Shown: positions 43,755 through 53,520 of the stretch, piece after piece
How the letters are laid out: each line of letters begins with the position of its first letter
Position numbering within the stretch: the stretch's first letter is position 1
NCBI GenBank assembly: GCA_021613335.1
Contig: JAJTWR010000431.1
Coordinates: 434,001 to 498,000 of the forward strand
Direction: 5' to 3'
Origin: Whitmania pigra
Taxonomy: Eukaryota; Annelida; Clitellata; Hirudinida; Haemopidae
DNA length: 64,000 bases
Position numbers and translations under genes: made by a program
The notes under the pieces: generated by a model
What the model saw: only the letters and a program-made list of their open reading frames with translations
Told to the model about the DNA's origin: nothing
Database searches by the model: none

Positions 43755-44971
43755 AAGCGGCGATACCTCTCGAAACGTGCCGCATCTGCGGGAGCCGGGC
43801 CCTCTCCAAGGTGCTCGACCTCGGGAACCAAGCGTTCACCGGCATTTTTCCCCCACGGGAAACCCCCCAAGTCCCGCGCGGGCCACTCACGCTGATTCTC
43901 TGCAACGAGTGCGGCCTCACCCAACTTGGGCACACCTTCGACTTCTCCACGCTCTACGGCAAAGACTACGGCTACCGCAGCGGCCTCAACGCCTCCATGG
44001 TGCGACACCTCGCCGCGAAGGTGTCCTGGCTTACCAAGCGCCGCCCGCTCGCTGCTGGCGACGTCGTGCTCGACATCGGAAGCAACGACGGCACGACGCT
44101 CGGCCACTACCCGGCGAACGTCCGCCGCATCGGCATCGACCCGACGACAGAGAAATTTCGCAAGTTCCACCCGCCGGGCATCGAAGCGCTCCCCGACTTC
44201 TTCACTGCCGAAATCTTCCGCAAGCACTTCGGCGCAGCGAAGCCGAAGATCATCACCAGCATCTCGATGTTCTACGATCTGCCCGCGCCGTTCGCTTTCG
44301 TACAGGACATCGCCTCGCTCCTCGCCGACGACGGCGTGTGGCACTTGGAACAGAGCTACTGCCCGCTCATGCTCGAGACGACGAGCTACGACACCGTCTG
44401 CCATGAGCACCTCGAATTCTACGGCCTGCGGCAGATTCACTGGATGACGTCTCGTGCCGGTCTGCGCATCACGGACGTGCAGTTCAATGACGTAAACGGC
44501 GGAAGCTTCGCGGTGACCGTCGAAAAAGGCAACGGCGACGCCCCGGAAGTGGCGGCAATTCTGGAGAGCGAAGCGCCCCTGTCTTCCCACGCCACGTGGG
44601 AGGAATTCGCAAAGGCCGTGGAGCGGCACCGCACCGAGCTCGTCGCAACGCTGCGCCGCTTGAAGGCCGAGGGCAAGCGAGTGTTTGGCCTTGGTGCGTC
44701 GACAAAAGGCAACGTCGTCCTGCAACATTGCGGCATCACTAGCGACCTCTTGGAGGCCGTCGCCGAGGTCAACCCGGACAAGTATGGCTGCGTCACCCCG
44801 GGCACGGAAATCCCGATTATTTCCGAGCAGGAAGCTCGCGCTCGCAAACCAGACGTGTGGATGGTGCTCCCCTGGCACCTGCGCCCAGCTTTTCTCGAAC
44901 GTGAACGCGCTTTTCTCGACGGCGGCGGCGCGCTCCTGTTTCCCTTGCCACAGGTTGAACTCGTCGGGTAG
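43751..44971 (+). CDS. Sugar C-methyltransferase-type enzyme (NovU/TylC3 family)
   Basis: 406 residues in three parts. An N-terminal zinc-binding segment has CRICGS and [11 protein letters not shown] (residues about 10-60). A SAM-dependent fold has [16 protein letters not shown] (about 105-120). A C-terminal Methyltransf_14-like domain has [18 protein letters not shown]. This is the architecture of C-methyltransferases that add a branch methyl to nucleotide-linked ketosugars, a fitting step after Gmd. The exact substrate is inferred from context. It overlaps gmd by four bases and ends two bases before the next gene. Confidence 0.82.
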   Translation: MKAAIPLETCRICGSRALSKVLDLGNQAFTGIFPPRETPQVPRGPLTLILCNECGLTQLGHTFDFSTLYGKDYGYRSGLNASMVRHLAAKVSWLTKRRPLAAGDVVLDIGSNDGTTLGHYPANVRRIGIDPTTEKFRKFHPPGIEALPDFFTAEIFRKHFGAAKPKIITSISMFYDLPAPFAFVQDIASLLADDGVWHLEQSYCPLMLETTSYDTVCHEHLEFYGLRQIHWMTSRAGLRITDVQFNDVNGGSFAVTVEKGNGDAPEVAAILESEAPLSSHATWEEFAKAVERHRTELVATLRRLKAEGKRVFGLGASTKGNVVLQHCGITSDLLEAVAEVNPDKYGCVTPGTEIPIISEQEARARKPDVWMVLPWHLRPAFLERERAFLDGGGALLFPLPQVELVG

Positions 44972-44973
44972 CC

Positions 44974-45912
44974 GTGCAACGCGCGCTCGTCGTAGGCAGC
45001 ACGGGGCAAGACGGCTCCTACCTCACGGAGCAGCTTCTGGAGCGCGGTGTCACCGTCTTGGGAATTTCCCGTCGTACACAGCCTTCCTGCGACCTTCGCG
45101 ATGCCCAGGCGGTGCGCGAGCTTGTCGCGGGCTTTGCGCCCGACGCGCTCTTTTACCTCCCCGCCTACCACGGCTCCTCCGAAGCCAAAGAGCCTCTCTC
45201 CGCCGAGGAGGAATTGGCCGCCTGCCGTGCCCTCCATGTCGAAGCCTGGGAGAACTTCCTGCGGGCGCTGACGAGCGCGGCTCCTAAGGCGCGGGCGTTC
45301 TATGCGTCGTCGTCGCATGTGTTTGGCGATCCCACACAGCCGCTCCAAGACGAGTCTACGCCTTTGGTCCCCCTCACCCCATACGGCATCACCAAGGCCG
45401 AAGGCATGGAGGTGGCGCGCGCCTACCGAGCACGCGGCCTCTTCGTGACCTCGGGCATCCTCTACACCCATGAGTCTCCGCGGCGAGGCCCGAGCTTTGT
45501 CTCCCAGCGCATCGTCCGGGGCGCTGTGGAGGCGAAGCGTGCAGCGGCGCGCGGCCAGGCCTACACGCTTGAGCTCGGGAGCCTCTCCGCAGTTGTTGAT
45601 TGGGGGTATGCGCCCGAATACACTGACGCGATGCTTGGCACGGTGGGGATTGACACTCCGACTGATTATGTCGTTGCTACAGGTGTACCTCACTCGGTCG
45701 CCGACTTTTGTGAAGTGGCGTTCAAGGCCGTCGATCTCGACTGGAAGCGTCACGTGATCGAACGACCTCAACGGCTCTCCCGTAGAACCTCGACGCTCAT
45801 CGGCAACGCCAGCAAACTGCGCCGGGAAACCGGTTGGCAGCCGACCGTGACCTTTGAAGAGCTGGTTCGTCTGTTGGTGTCTGCGGTGCAGGCTCGGCAT
45901 CACCCACCTTGA
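44974..45912 (+). CDS. Second GDP-mannose 4,6-dehydratase-like SDR protein
   Basis: 312 residues from a GTG. It belongs to the same subfamily as Gmd: [14 protein letters not shown], then YASSSHVFGD, the catalytic Tyr and Lys in TPYGITKAEG, and THESPRRGPSFVSQRI. It is shorter, lacking much of the loop after the first strand (the RRSSSLN segment is reduced to SRRTQPS), so cofactor or substrate contacts may differ. It could be a GDP-ketosugar reductase/epimerase or a diverged second dehydratase. Its stop overlaps the next start. Confidence 0.72.
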   Translation: MQRALVVGSTGQDGSYLTEQLLERGVTVLGISRRTQPSCDLRDAQAVRELVAGFAPDALFYLPAYHGSSEAKEPLSAEEELAACRALHVEAWENFLRALTSAAPKARAFYASSSHVFGDPTQPLQDESTPLVPLTPYGITKAEGMEVARAYRARGLFVTSGILYTHESPRRGPSFVSQRIVRGAVEAKRAAARGQAYTLELGSLSAVVDWGYAPEYTDAMLGTVGIDTPTDYVVATGVPHSVADFCEVAFKAVDLDWKRHVIERPQRLSRRTSTLIGNASKLRRETGWQPTVTFEELVRLLVSAVQARHHPP

Positions 45913-47294
45913 GCATGGGCACCAAGACTCTCATTTTCATCCCGACCTATGAAGAACGGGACAACGTCGGCCCATTGGCGGAGCAGCTTCGAGCTCTGCC
46001 CATCGAAGCAGACATCCTCTTCTGCGACGACGCATCTCCCGATGGCACAGGAGTACTCCTTGACTCGCTCGCCGAGAAGCACCCGCGACTGTCGGTGATG
46101 CACCGCACGGGGAAACTCGGCATCGGCTCCGCGCACATGGAGGGCATCGCCTACGCCTATCGGCACGGCTACCAGCGGCTCATCACCATGGACTGCGACT
46201 TCACCCATTCGCCGTCGGATATTCCTCTGCTCCTCGAAGCGGCGGAGCACGCGGACCTAGCAGTGGGCAATAGGTTCTTGCGTGCGGGCAGCCTCCCGGA
46301 GTGGAGCCTCATCCGCCGTGGCGCGACCCACTTCGGGCACCTCCTCACCCACCGAATGCTCGGCATAAAAAGCGATGCGACCGGGGCGTTTCGCGTCTAT
46401 CGGCTCGACACCATCCCAGAGCAAATTTTCTCGCTCATCCACGAGCGCGGCTATGCATTTTTCTTCGAGAGCATGCGGGTGTTTTACGTAAATGAGCTGA
46501 CCATCGCCGACGTACCTATCGTCCTGCCAGCGCGCACTGCAGGCCATTCCAAGATGGCTACCAAAGATATCGCCCGCAGCATCTCCCGCTTGATGCGCAG
46601 CTTCTTGGAGCGCCATGCCGAGCCGGGGCGCTACCGGCTTGAGGCTACCGACAGCCTGATTCCCGAAAGCAAAGGTAAGGGCGTCGAGAGCAACAGCCCG
46701 TGGCTCGGGCTCGCGTTCGACGTCGCCGTGCGTCTCTACCGGAAACGCAATTACTCTGATGAGCTCCAGCGAGTGCTGGAGCGCGAGTTCACCTCCGACG
46801 CGGACCTACTCTTCGTTGGCTGCGGTTCAGGCGCTGTCGACCCGGCAGTGAAGCGCTTTGGAAGTATCACCGCCATCGACGCATCGCCGAAGGTGCGGAA
46901 GCGTTACGCGAAGAACAACCCCTCTGCGCACGTGGTTCACCCAGCAGATTTCCGAGCGCTGCCCTTTGCCGACGCGAGCTTTGACGGCATCTACAGCTTG
47001 GGCCTCGCCGGACATTTCGTTGAAAGCACGCTCGCGGAGGTGTTTCGAGAGTTTGCCCGGGTGCTGAAGCCTAAGGGCAAAGTGGTCCTCCTGTGGCCAC
47101 ACAAGCTGACAGCGAGAAAAACCGCTCACTCGACCGAGCAACGCACGCCGCTGCAAGACCAAGCGGAGCGCGGAAAGCTTCGCCGAAAACTCGAAGCACT
47201 CCTTCAAGGTCATGGCTTCGAAGTTACCCGCTACTCGCATTTGCCTCGTGAGCTTTTCGTTCAAGCATCCTTGGCTGAAACGACAAGAGTATGA
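45909..47294 (+). CDS. Polyprenyl-phosphate-mannose synthase-like GT2 fused to a SAM methyltransferase
   Basis: 461 residues. Residues about 3-235 are a GT2 fold like dolichyl-phosphate mannose synthase: LIFIPTYEERDNV, FCDDASPDGTG, GKLGIGSAHMEGIAYAY, and the DxD-like TMDCDFTHS. Residues about 265-455 are a class I methyltransferase: LLFVGCGSGAVDPAV, ITAIDASPKV, LPFADASFDGIYSLG. It would load a sugar onto a lipid carrier and methylate a product. Start is TTG (TTGA overlap) or ATG two codons later. No C-terminal membrane helices are present. Confidence 0.8.
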   Translation: MSMGTKTLIFIPTYEERDNVGPLAEQLRALPIEADILFCDDASPDGTGVLLDSLAEKHPRLSVMHRTGKLGIGSAHMEGIAYAYRHGYQRLITMDCDFTHSPSDIPLLLEAAEHADLAVGNRFLRAGSLPEWSLIRRGATHFGHLLTHRMLGIKSDATGAFRVYRLDTIPEQIFSLIHERGYAFFFESMRVFYVNELTIADVPIVLPARTAGHSKMATKDIARSISRLMRSFLERHAEPGRYRLEATDSLIPESKGKGVESNSPWLGLAFDVAVRLYRKRNYSDELQRVLEREFTSDADLLFVGCGSGAVDPAVKRFGSITAIDASPKVRKRYAKNNPSAHVVHPADFRALPFADASFDGIYSLGLAGHFVESTLAEVFREFARVLKPKGKVVLLWPHKLTARKTAHSTEQRTPLQDQAERGKLRRKLEALLQGHGFEVTRYSHLPRELFVQASLAETTRV

Positions 47295-48655
47295 CGAATA
47301 GTCTGAACATCCCAGAGGAGCGAAGTTCGACCTCGTCGCTCCTCATCGTCTTTGCAATCGTCACCCTAGGGTACATACTGCAAAACTCGAACGGAAGGTA
47401 CCTCGCGGAGGCTATCGGCCCGCTCATGGCCGTTTGGGTGGGAATGCTCGTCGCGTTGACTTGGCGCAGACCAACGAAGATTTCTATCGAGGCCGTCGCG
47501 TTCGCTGGCCTCTGTTTTCAGTTCATCCTCATAGCGGGCGCAGCGCCAACCGACCATGTCAGCATCCAGTCCATGAGCATCTTATCCGAGGAGCCTGTGC
47601 GCTACCTTCCGTTCCGGCAGGGGGTTATGCTGGCAGCTCTCCTCGCTGGGCTTGCCTTCAGCGAAAAATCGCTGCTGTCCAGGCTCTGGTTTCCAGCCAT
47701 TGTCGTGCTGCACTTCGCGGTGGGCCTCTACCTCCTCAAGTTACACCCTTCCCCCTGGGTAGACGTGTTCACCATCACCAAGGAAGCGATTGGTGAACTG
47801 CTTCACGGGCGCAGTCCGTATGGTTTCCAGGCGGAGAACATCTACGGTACCGAAACGGTGTACTACCCCCAGAGTGCCATGGTCGGGGACAAGCTCAACT
47901 TCGGCTATCCCTACTTGCCGTTGCCGCTCCTCATCGCTGTGCCCGGCGCACTCCTGGGAGACCTGCGCTACTCGATGCTCGCCTGCATGAGCCTCGCGGC
48001 GCTGCTCATCGGCTACCTGCGGCCAGGTCGACTGCCGAAGCTCGCAGCGCTGCTGCTGCTCTTTACCCCGAAGGTGTTTCATGTCCTCGACAAGGCCTGG
48101 ACCGACCCCACCATCGTCCTCGCAACAGCGGCTGTAGCCTTCGTCACCGTTCGGGCGCGAAATTGGGTGTGGCTGCCGGCGGGCCTCTTTCTGGCGATGA
48201 AGCAGCAGATGTTCGTCGGCATTCCCGCACTTCTGCTCCTCCTGCCGCGTCAACGGGAAACGGGATTCGTCCCCCGCCTGATTCTCAAGACCGGGCTCGT
48301 CGCACTCGCGACGGTGGTGTTCTTTGTGCTCTGGGACCCGCAGGGGTTTGCTCGCAGCGCCCTCGACGCCCGCGAGCAATACCGCATGGACAGCCTGAGC
48401 TTGGTTACCCACTTGGCGCACACCGGATTGGGCCGCATATCGAAATGGACCTGGGCGCTCATGCTCATCCCGGTGGCAGCGTTCGGGTACTTGCGCGCGC
48501 CGCGGACAGTTACGGGCTTCGCGCTCCTCAATGCAGCACTCCATTCGACCATCTATGTGTTCGGGACGCACGGGTTCTGCAACGAGCACTACAATGTCAT
48601 CGGCAGCCTCGCAGTTGCGCTCGCGGCCTGGCAGCCCTCGAAACTCGAAACGTAA
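47291..48655 (+). CDS. Polytopic membrane protein, probable lipid-linked-sugar glycosyltransferase
   Basis: 454 residues with about ten hydrophobic helices starting near residue 17. It resembles GT-C/GT87-type mannosyltransferases in outline, but no catalytic motif can be firmly assigned. An acidic pair follows the third or fourth helix region (PWVDVFTITKEAIGEL), as in enzymes using polyprenyl-phosphate sugars. It overlaps the GT2 fusion gene by four bases (ATGA), so it is probably the user of that enzyme's lipid-linked sugar. It ends 44 bases from the convergent rplS. Confidence 0.65.
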   Translation: MTNSLNIPEERSSTSSLLIVFAIVTLGYILQNSNGRYLAEAIGPLMAVWVGMLVALTWRRPTKISIEAVAFAGLCFQFILIAGAAPTDHVSIQSMSILSEEPVRYLPFRQGVMLAALLAGLAFSEKSLLSRLWFPAIVVLHFAVGLYLLKLHPSPWVDVFTITKEAIGELLHGRSPYGFQAENIYGTETVYYPQSAMVGDKLNFGYPYLPLPLLIAVPGALLGDLRYSMLACMSLAALLIGYLRPGRLPKLAALLLLFTPKVFHVLDKAWTDPTIVLATAAVAFVTVRARNWVWLPAGLFLAMKQQMFVGIPALLLLLPRQRETGFVPRLILKTGLVALATVVFFVLWDPQGFARSALDAREQYRMDSLSLVTHLAHTGLGRISKWTWALMLIPVAAFGYLRAPRTVTGFALLNAALHSTIYVFGTHGFCNEHYNVIGSLAVALAAWQPSKLET

Positions 48656-48699
48656 ACGGTCCGAACCCGAACGGGCTAGGCGAAGTGCGGCAGCGGCGC

Positions 48700-49083
48700 T
48701 TAGGACGCCGCTGCGGGTGCGCCAGCCTGCAGTTGGTCGTCCTGAGTGCTCAAGCGAGCAGCCTTGCCACGGAGCTTCCGCAAGAAGAAGAGGCGGCTGC
48801 GACGCACGTCGCCGCGGCTCACGACTTCAATTTGCTCCCAGCGTGGCGAGTGCAGCGGGAAGATGCGCTCGACGCCGACCGAGAAGGAGATCTTCCGGAC
48901 GGTGAAGTTCGCGTCGGTGGTGCCGTTCGTCTTTCGGATGACGACGCCTTCGAAAGCCTGGGCGCGCTCCTTCTCGCCTTCGCGGATCTTCCACCACACC
49001 CGTACGGTGTCGCCGGTGCGGAAAGGAACGATGTCCTTCCTCATGTGGCGGGATTCGATAAGCTCAAGTGCTTTGGCGCGCAT
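48700..49083 (-). CDS. rplS: 50S ribosomal protein L19 (bL19)
   Basis: 127 residues with the L19 core [28 protein letters not shown] and [20 protein letters not shown]19 sits at the 30S-50S interface. It is about 10 residues longer than usual because of an Ala/Gln tail. It normally follows trmD; here trmD ends at 37.2 kb, so the two have been separated. The upstream neighbour on this strand is the Tgt fusion gene. Confidence 0.95.
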   Translation of the reverse strand: MRAKALELIESRHMRKDIVPFRTGDTVRVWWKIREGEKERAQAFEGVVIRKTNGTTDANFTVRKISFSVGVERIFPLHSPRWEQIEVVSRGDVRRSRLFFLRKLRGKAARLSTQDDQLQAGAPAAAS

Positions 49084-49197
49084 AACTCACTCCAGAAATG
49101 AATACGTAGGGACGATGTACCGTCGAGGCGCGAGTCCCTATCAAACGACCCGCGGCGGGGCAAGTAGCGTCGGGTGTGGGGGCCGACGCCGGGCGGG

Positions 49198-51174
49198 TTA
49201 GCGCTGGAATTGGGGGTGCTCTTCGATGCTGCGCACGAGTTCTTCGGTGAGCGCCTCGCCGTGCGGGGCCCGGGACGAGGAGCGCCGGAAGCGCGCAAGC
49301 CAGCGCTCGCCGAGCGGCTCGGCAACGAGGCCCGGGCGAGTCGCAGCGACGGTAGTTTCGGTGCGGGTGCCGATGGCGCTGCCGCGGCCCACGAAATATC
49401 CGGCGGCGAGGAGCGCCACCCGGGTCGGGGTAGCCGAGCTGTAGGTGGCTAGGAGCGCTCCTTCGTAGCGAGCGACCGCTCGCAGTGCGCGGAAAAAATC
49501 GACGCTCCAGAGTTCCGGGTTCACCGTCGACGAGAACGGGTCGAAGAAAAACAGGTCCACCACCCCGCCGAACTCCGCAACCTGCTCGCGCGCATCGCCG
49601 AGGATGAGGCGCCAGTCGAGACCCGGGGCCGCATAGTGCCCGGTGTCGAGGAGTTCCTCGGCCGCCGTCGCCCAAGGAGCGAGCCATGGGAAGTGTTCGC
49701 GGTGCGCGAGCGCGAGGCGCAGCGGGTCGAGGGTGCGCTCCAAGCTCACGATTTCGAGCGGGCGTTTCGCGTCTTGTCCAAGCTCGCGGGCGCAGGTCAG
49801 CGCCGCGATGGCGTTGGTACCGGCGCCGAGGCCCACGTCGAGGATGCGCAGCGGCTCTGCGTTGAAGATGCGCAGTCGCTCGGCCAAGCCCAACTGGGTG
49901 ACGTACAGCGCCCGCGACTCCTCCCAGGGGCCCGTCGGATGCATCACCTCGCCGGAGCTTCGCTGGCGCACTGCCCGCGCGCCGCTCGCGAGCGCTACCA
50001 CTTCGAAATCTCCACTGCTCTCTCCGGTGCTCCGCGGCACTTTGGTGCGCGGCGAAATGCGCTCCCAGAGCTCCCGCCGGGTCGCCTCCCAGCTGCCAGC
50101 GACAATCGCCGCCCGCATCTTCGCCATCAACGCTTGGTAGTGCCAGAGATTGTGTACGCCGAGGAGCCGGTCCGACAGGTGGTGGTTCCCTTGGGCGAGG
50201 TGCCGCAGGAACCCTCGGCTGTACTTGCGACAGACCGGGCAGCCGCAGCTCGCATCTAACGGTTCGTCGGAGAGCCGATACTCGGTGCGGGTGAGCCGCA
50301 ATTGGCCTTCGAAGGTGTACGCGTACTTCTGCTGCGCCATTTTCCCCGGGAGAATGCAGTCGAAGATGTCGAAGCCCGCATCGACGCAGGCGATGAGGTC
50401 CGACGGCGTGCCCACGCCCATGAGGTAGCGCGGGCGCTCGCGCGGAAGCCGCCCACCGGTGAAGCGCGCTACCCGGTACAGCTCTTCCCGCGGCTCGCCC
50501 ACCGCGAGTCCACCTACCGCGTAGCCGTCGAAGGGTTCGCTGCGCAGCACATCGATGCTCTCTTGGCGCAGCGCCTCCGACAGTCCGCCCTGCACAATGG
50601 CGAAGAGCGCCTGGGGCCCCGGACGGCGCGCATGGTCGGCGATGGACCGACGCGCCCAGGCATGGGTGCGCTCCATGGCCTCGCGAATGACGCTCTCCGG
50701 GGCAGTCGAAGGCGCGCACACGTCGAGCGGCATCATGATGTCGGTGTCGAGCGCGCGTTGGACCGCGAGGGCGCGCTCCGGCGTCAGCAGGTGCCGTTCA
50801 TTGTCGTAGGGGCTCCGAAACGAGGCGCCGTCGTCGCGGATTTCGCGCTCGCCGGGGAGGCTGAAAATCTGGAAGCCCCCGGAGTCGGTGAGGATGCCGC
50901 CTTCCCAACCCATGAAGCGGTGCAGTCCGCCAAAGCGCTCGACGACCTCGATGCCCGGGCGCAACATGAGGTGGTAGGTGTTCGCAAGGCAGATGGTCGC
51001 GCCGCTGCCCGCGACCTCCGACGACTCGTGGTTGCGGGCGTGGGCGTGGGTCGCCACCGGCATGAAGCTCGGGGTGAGCGTCACCCCTCGACGGGTGGTG
51101 AGCACTGCCGCGCGCGCGCCGGAGGGCGCCTCCGCGACCACCGAGAAATTGAGGGGGCTCACGGGCGTTTCCAC
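49198..51174 (-). CDS. tgt: tRNA-guanine transglycosylase fused to MnmC-type tRNA methyltransferase
   Basis: 658 residues, nearly twice normal Tgt length. Residues about 1-375 are Tgt: Asp97 in LTDSGGF, Asp151 in PLDVC, IVQGG, GYAVGGLAVGEP, the nucleophile Asp272 in FDCILP, and zinc ligands Cys310, Cys312, Cys315 and His341. The segment after the nucleophile reads GKMAQQKYAYT, not the common TRNARNG. Residues about 385-658 are a Methyltransf_30 domain like MnmC's methyltransferase half: LRILDVGLGAGTNAIAAL, then FFFDPFSSTVNPELWS. One half exchanges G34 for a queuine precursor; the other would methylate aminomethyl-U34. It overlaps the EamA gene by 16 bases. Confidence 0.9.
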   Translation of the reverse strand: METPVSPLNFSVVAEAPSGARAAVLTTRRGVTLTPSFMPVATHAHARNHESSEVAGSGATICLANTYHLMLRPGIEVVERFGGLHRFMGWEGGILTDSGGFQIFSLPGEREIRDDGASFRSPYDNERHLLTPERALAVQRALDTDIMMPLDVCAPSTAPESVIREAMERTHAWARRSIADHARRPGPQALFAIVQGGLSEALRQESIDVLRSEPFDGYAVGGLAVGEPREELYRVARFTGGRLPRERPRYLMGVGTPSDLIACVDAGFDIFDCILPGKMAQQKYAYTFEGQLRLTRTEYRLSDEPLDASCGCPVCRKYSRGFLRHLAQGNHHLSDRLLGVHNLWHYQALMAKMRAAIVAGSWEATRRELWERISPRTKVPRSTGESSGDFEVVALASGARAVRQRSSGEVMHPTGPWEESRALYVTQLGLAERLRIFNAEPLRILDVGLGAGTNAIAALTCARELGQDAKRPLEIVSLERTLDPLRLALAHREHFPWLAPWATAAEELLDTGHYAAPGLDWRLILGDAREQVAEFGGVVDLFFFDPFSSTVNPELWSVDFFRALRAVARYEGALLATYSSATPTRVALLAAGYFVGRGSAIGTRTETTVAATRPGLVAEPLGERWLARFRRSSSRAPHGEALTEELVRSIEEHPQFQR

Positions 51175-52019
51175 ATGAGCACCACCGTAGCGCTGACGAT
51201 GAATGCGAGGGCGATGAAGATTTTAGAGTCCAGTTGCTCGCCGCCAATCCACGCACCCGCGAAGACCGAGATGACCGGATTGACAAAGGCGTAGCTCGTC
51301 GCAAGTGAGGGCCGCGCGTTACGGAGCAGGTACGTATACGCGGTGTAGCCGAGCAACGATCCACCGATGACCAAGTACAGCCAGGCGAGTGTTGGCCCCA
51401 ACGGCAGCACGCGCAGCGGCCACTCTTCGCCAAAGAACAGACTCATGAGGAGCAGCACGCAGCCGCCGCCGGTCATCTGGGTGGCCGACGACATCGCCCC
51501 TTTGGGAAGGTCCATGCGCCGGATGAGCAGAGTTCCGAAGCCCCACGAGAGCGGCGCGAAGAGTAAGACTGTCGCCCGCCAAGGATCCGCATGCAGCTCT
51601 CCGTTCAGGGACAGCGCCATGAGCCCCAAGAAGCCGAGGACGAGCGCCGCCCACTCCCGCTGGCTTGCCTGCGAGCCGAAGAGCGGCCCCAGAGCGGCGA
51701 CCCACAGCGGCATCGTCCCGAAGACCAAGGCTGCGATGCCAGAGGAGATGGATCCCTCGGCGTAAGCGACGAGGCCGTTGCCAAAGGCGAAGAGCAAAGA
51801 GCCCGCGACGGTCGACAACAACCATTGCCGAACGGTCGGCAACGGAGAGCCCCGCAGCAAGAGTGCGATGAACATCAAAATGCCCGCGACGGCGAAGCGG
51901 CTTCCGGCCATGAAGAACGGCGGCATCACCGGAAGCGCGAAGCGCATCGCGAGGAAAGTGCCGCTCCAGACGGTGTAGACGATCGCTATACAAGCGAGGA
52001 CGGTGCCGGACTGCTTCAT
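51159..52019 (-). CDS. EamA/RhaT-family (DMT superfamily) transporter
   Basis: 286 residues with ten predicted membrane helices in two EamA repeats. The first begins CIAIVYTVWSGTFLAMRFAL and includes PPFFMAGSRFAVAG. The second has SWGFGTLLIRRM and ends with AYTYLLRNARPSLATSYAFVNPVISVFAG, a typical DMT motif. Such proteins export amino acids or other metabolites; the substrate is unknown. ATG 52019 gives the standard N-terminus. Its 3' end overlaps tgt by 16 bases, so both are probably co-expressed. Confidence 0.85.
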   Translation of the reverse strand: MKQSGTVLACIAIVYTVWSGTFLAMRFALPVMPPFFMAGSRFAVAGILMFIALLLRGSPLPTVRQWLLSTVAGSLLFAFGNGLVAYAEGSISSGIAALVFGTMPLWVAALGPLFGSQASQREWAALVLGFLGLMALSLNGELHADPWRATVLLFAPLSWGFGTLLIRRMDLPKGAMSSATQMTGGGCVLLLMSLFFGEEWPLRVLPLGPTLAWLYLVIGGSLLGYTAYTYLLRNARPSLATSYAFVNPVISVFAGAWIGGEQLDSKIFIALAFIVSATVVLMWKRP

Positions 52020-52201
52020 CGGAAGCCGCCCGAGCACCACCTGCCACACTGTGCACTGTGAGGATGTCCACTGCGACGCTGTCCGCTGCGACGCGGGGAG
52101 CGTCGGAGTCGGAGGTCAATGTGGCGCCTCCGCCGCCAACGCTTTGCCATGCCCTCGTGTACACATTCGGGGCATGGCCTTCAACAGTGCGCCGCGACGA
52201 C

Positions 52202-53321
52202 TTAGTTCGAGCGGAACTCCGCGTCGACCACATCATCCTTCTTTTGCTCCGATGCACCTTCCTGCGGCGGCGGTGGAGAACCAGCGCCAGGGCTGCCGCT
52301 GGCCTTGTAGAGCTCTTCGGCGGCCTTGTAGTTCGCCTCTTCAGCGGTCTTGAGTGCCGCCTCCAGCGCCTGCTTGTCGGAGCCTTCGCGCGCCTTGTGG
52401 AGCGCTTTGGCCTGCTCTTCGAGGAGCGTCACCGTCGCCGGGCTGAACTTCTCTTTGTTGTCCTTGAGCAACTTCTCCAAGGCGTAGGCGGTGTTCTCGG
52501 CGCGGTTCTTCAGCTCCACCATGGCGCGACGCTCTTTGTCCGCAGACTCATTGGCCTGCGCTTCCTTCACCATCTTGTCGACCTCGTCCTTGGAGAGGCC
52601 CGAGCTCTGGGTGATGGTGACGTTCGCCTCTTTGCCGGTGGCTTGGTCCTTCGCCGTGACCTTGAGGATGCCGTTCGCATCGATGTCGAACACCACCTCA
52701 ATCTGCGGCACGCCGCGCGGCGCTGGAGCAATGCCCGTGAGCTGGAAGCGACCTAAGCTGCGGTTGTCCACCGCCATCTCGCGCTCACCTTGGAACACGT
52801 GGATCTCCACCTGGGTCTGGCCATCGGCCGCTGTCGAAAACTTCTCCGACTTCCGGGTGGGGATGGTGGTGTTCTTCTCGATGAGCTTGGTCGCGACGCC
52901 GCCGTAGGTCTCGACGCCGAGCGAGAGCGGGGTCACGTCGAGCAGGAGGATGTCCTTCACGTCGCCCGCGAGCACGGCACCCTGCACCGCAGCGCCGACC
53001 GCGACCACTTCGTCAGGGTTCACGGTGCGGTTCGGCTCTTTGCCGAACAGCTTCTTCACCGCTTCTTGGACCTTCGGGATGCGGGTCGAACCACCGACCA
53101 GCACCACGTCGTCGATTTGCGATGGCTCAAGCCCTGCGTCTTTGAGGCAGGTCCGCGTCGGCCCGAGCGAGCGCTCGACCAAGTCGTCGATCATCGTCTC
53201 GAAGCGCGCGCGGGTGAGCTTCATGTTGAGGTGCTTCGGTCCGGAGGCGTCCGCCGTGAGGAACGGGAGGTTGATCTCCGTCTCCATGGCGCTCGAAAGC
53301 TCAATCTTTGCTTTCTCCGCC

Positions 53322-53353
<32 letters not shown>

Positions 53354-53489
53354 CTTGGAGACGTCGAGCCCCGACTCCTTCTTGAACTCGGCGATGAGCC
53401 ACTCCATCACCCGCAGGTCGATGTTGTCACCGCCCAAGTGGGTGTCGCCGTTGGTCGCCAAGACCTCCACCGCGCCGTCGCCCATGTCC

Positions 53490-53520
<31 letters not shown>

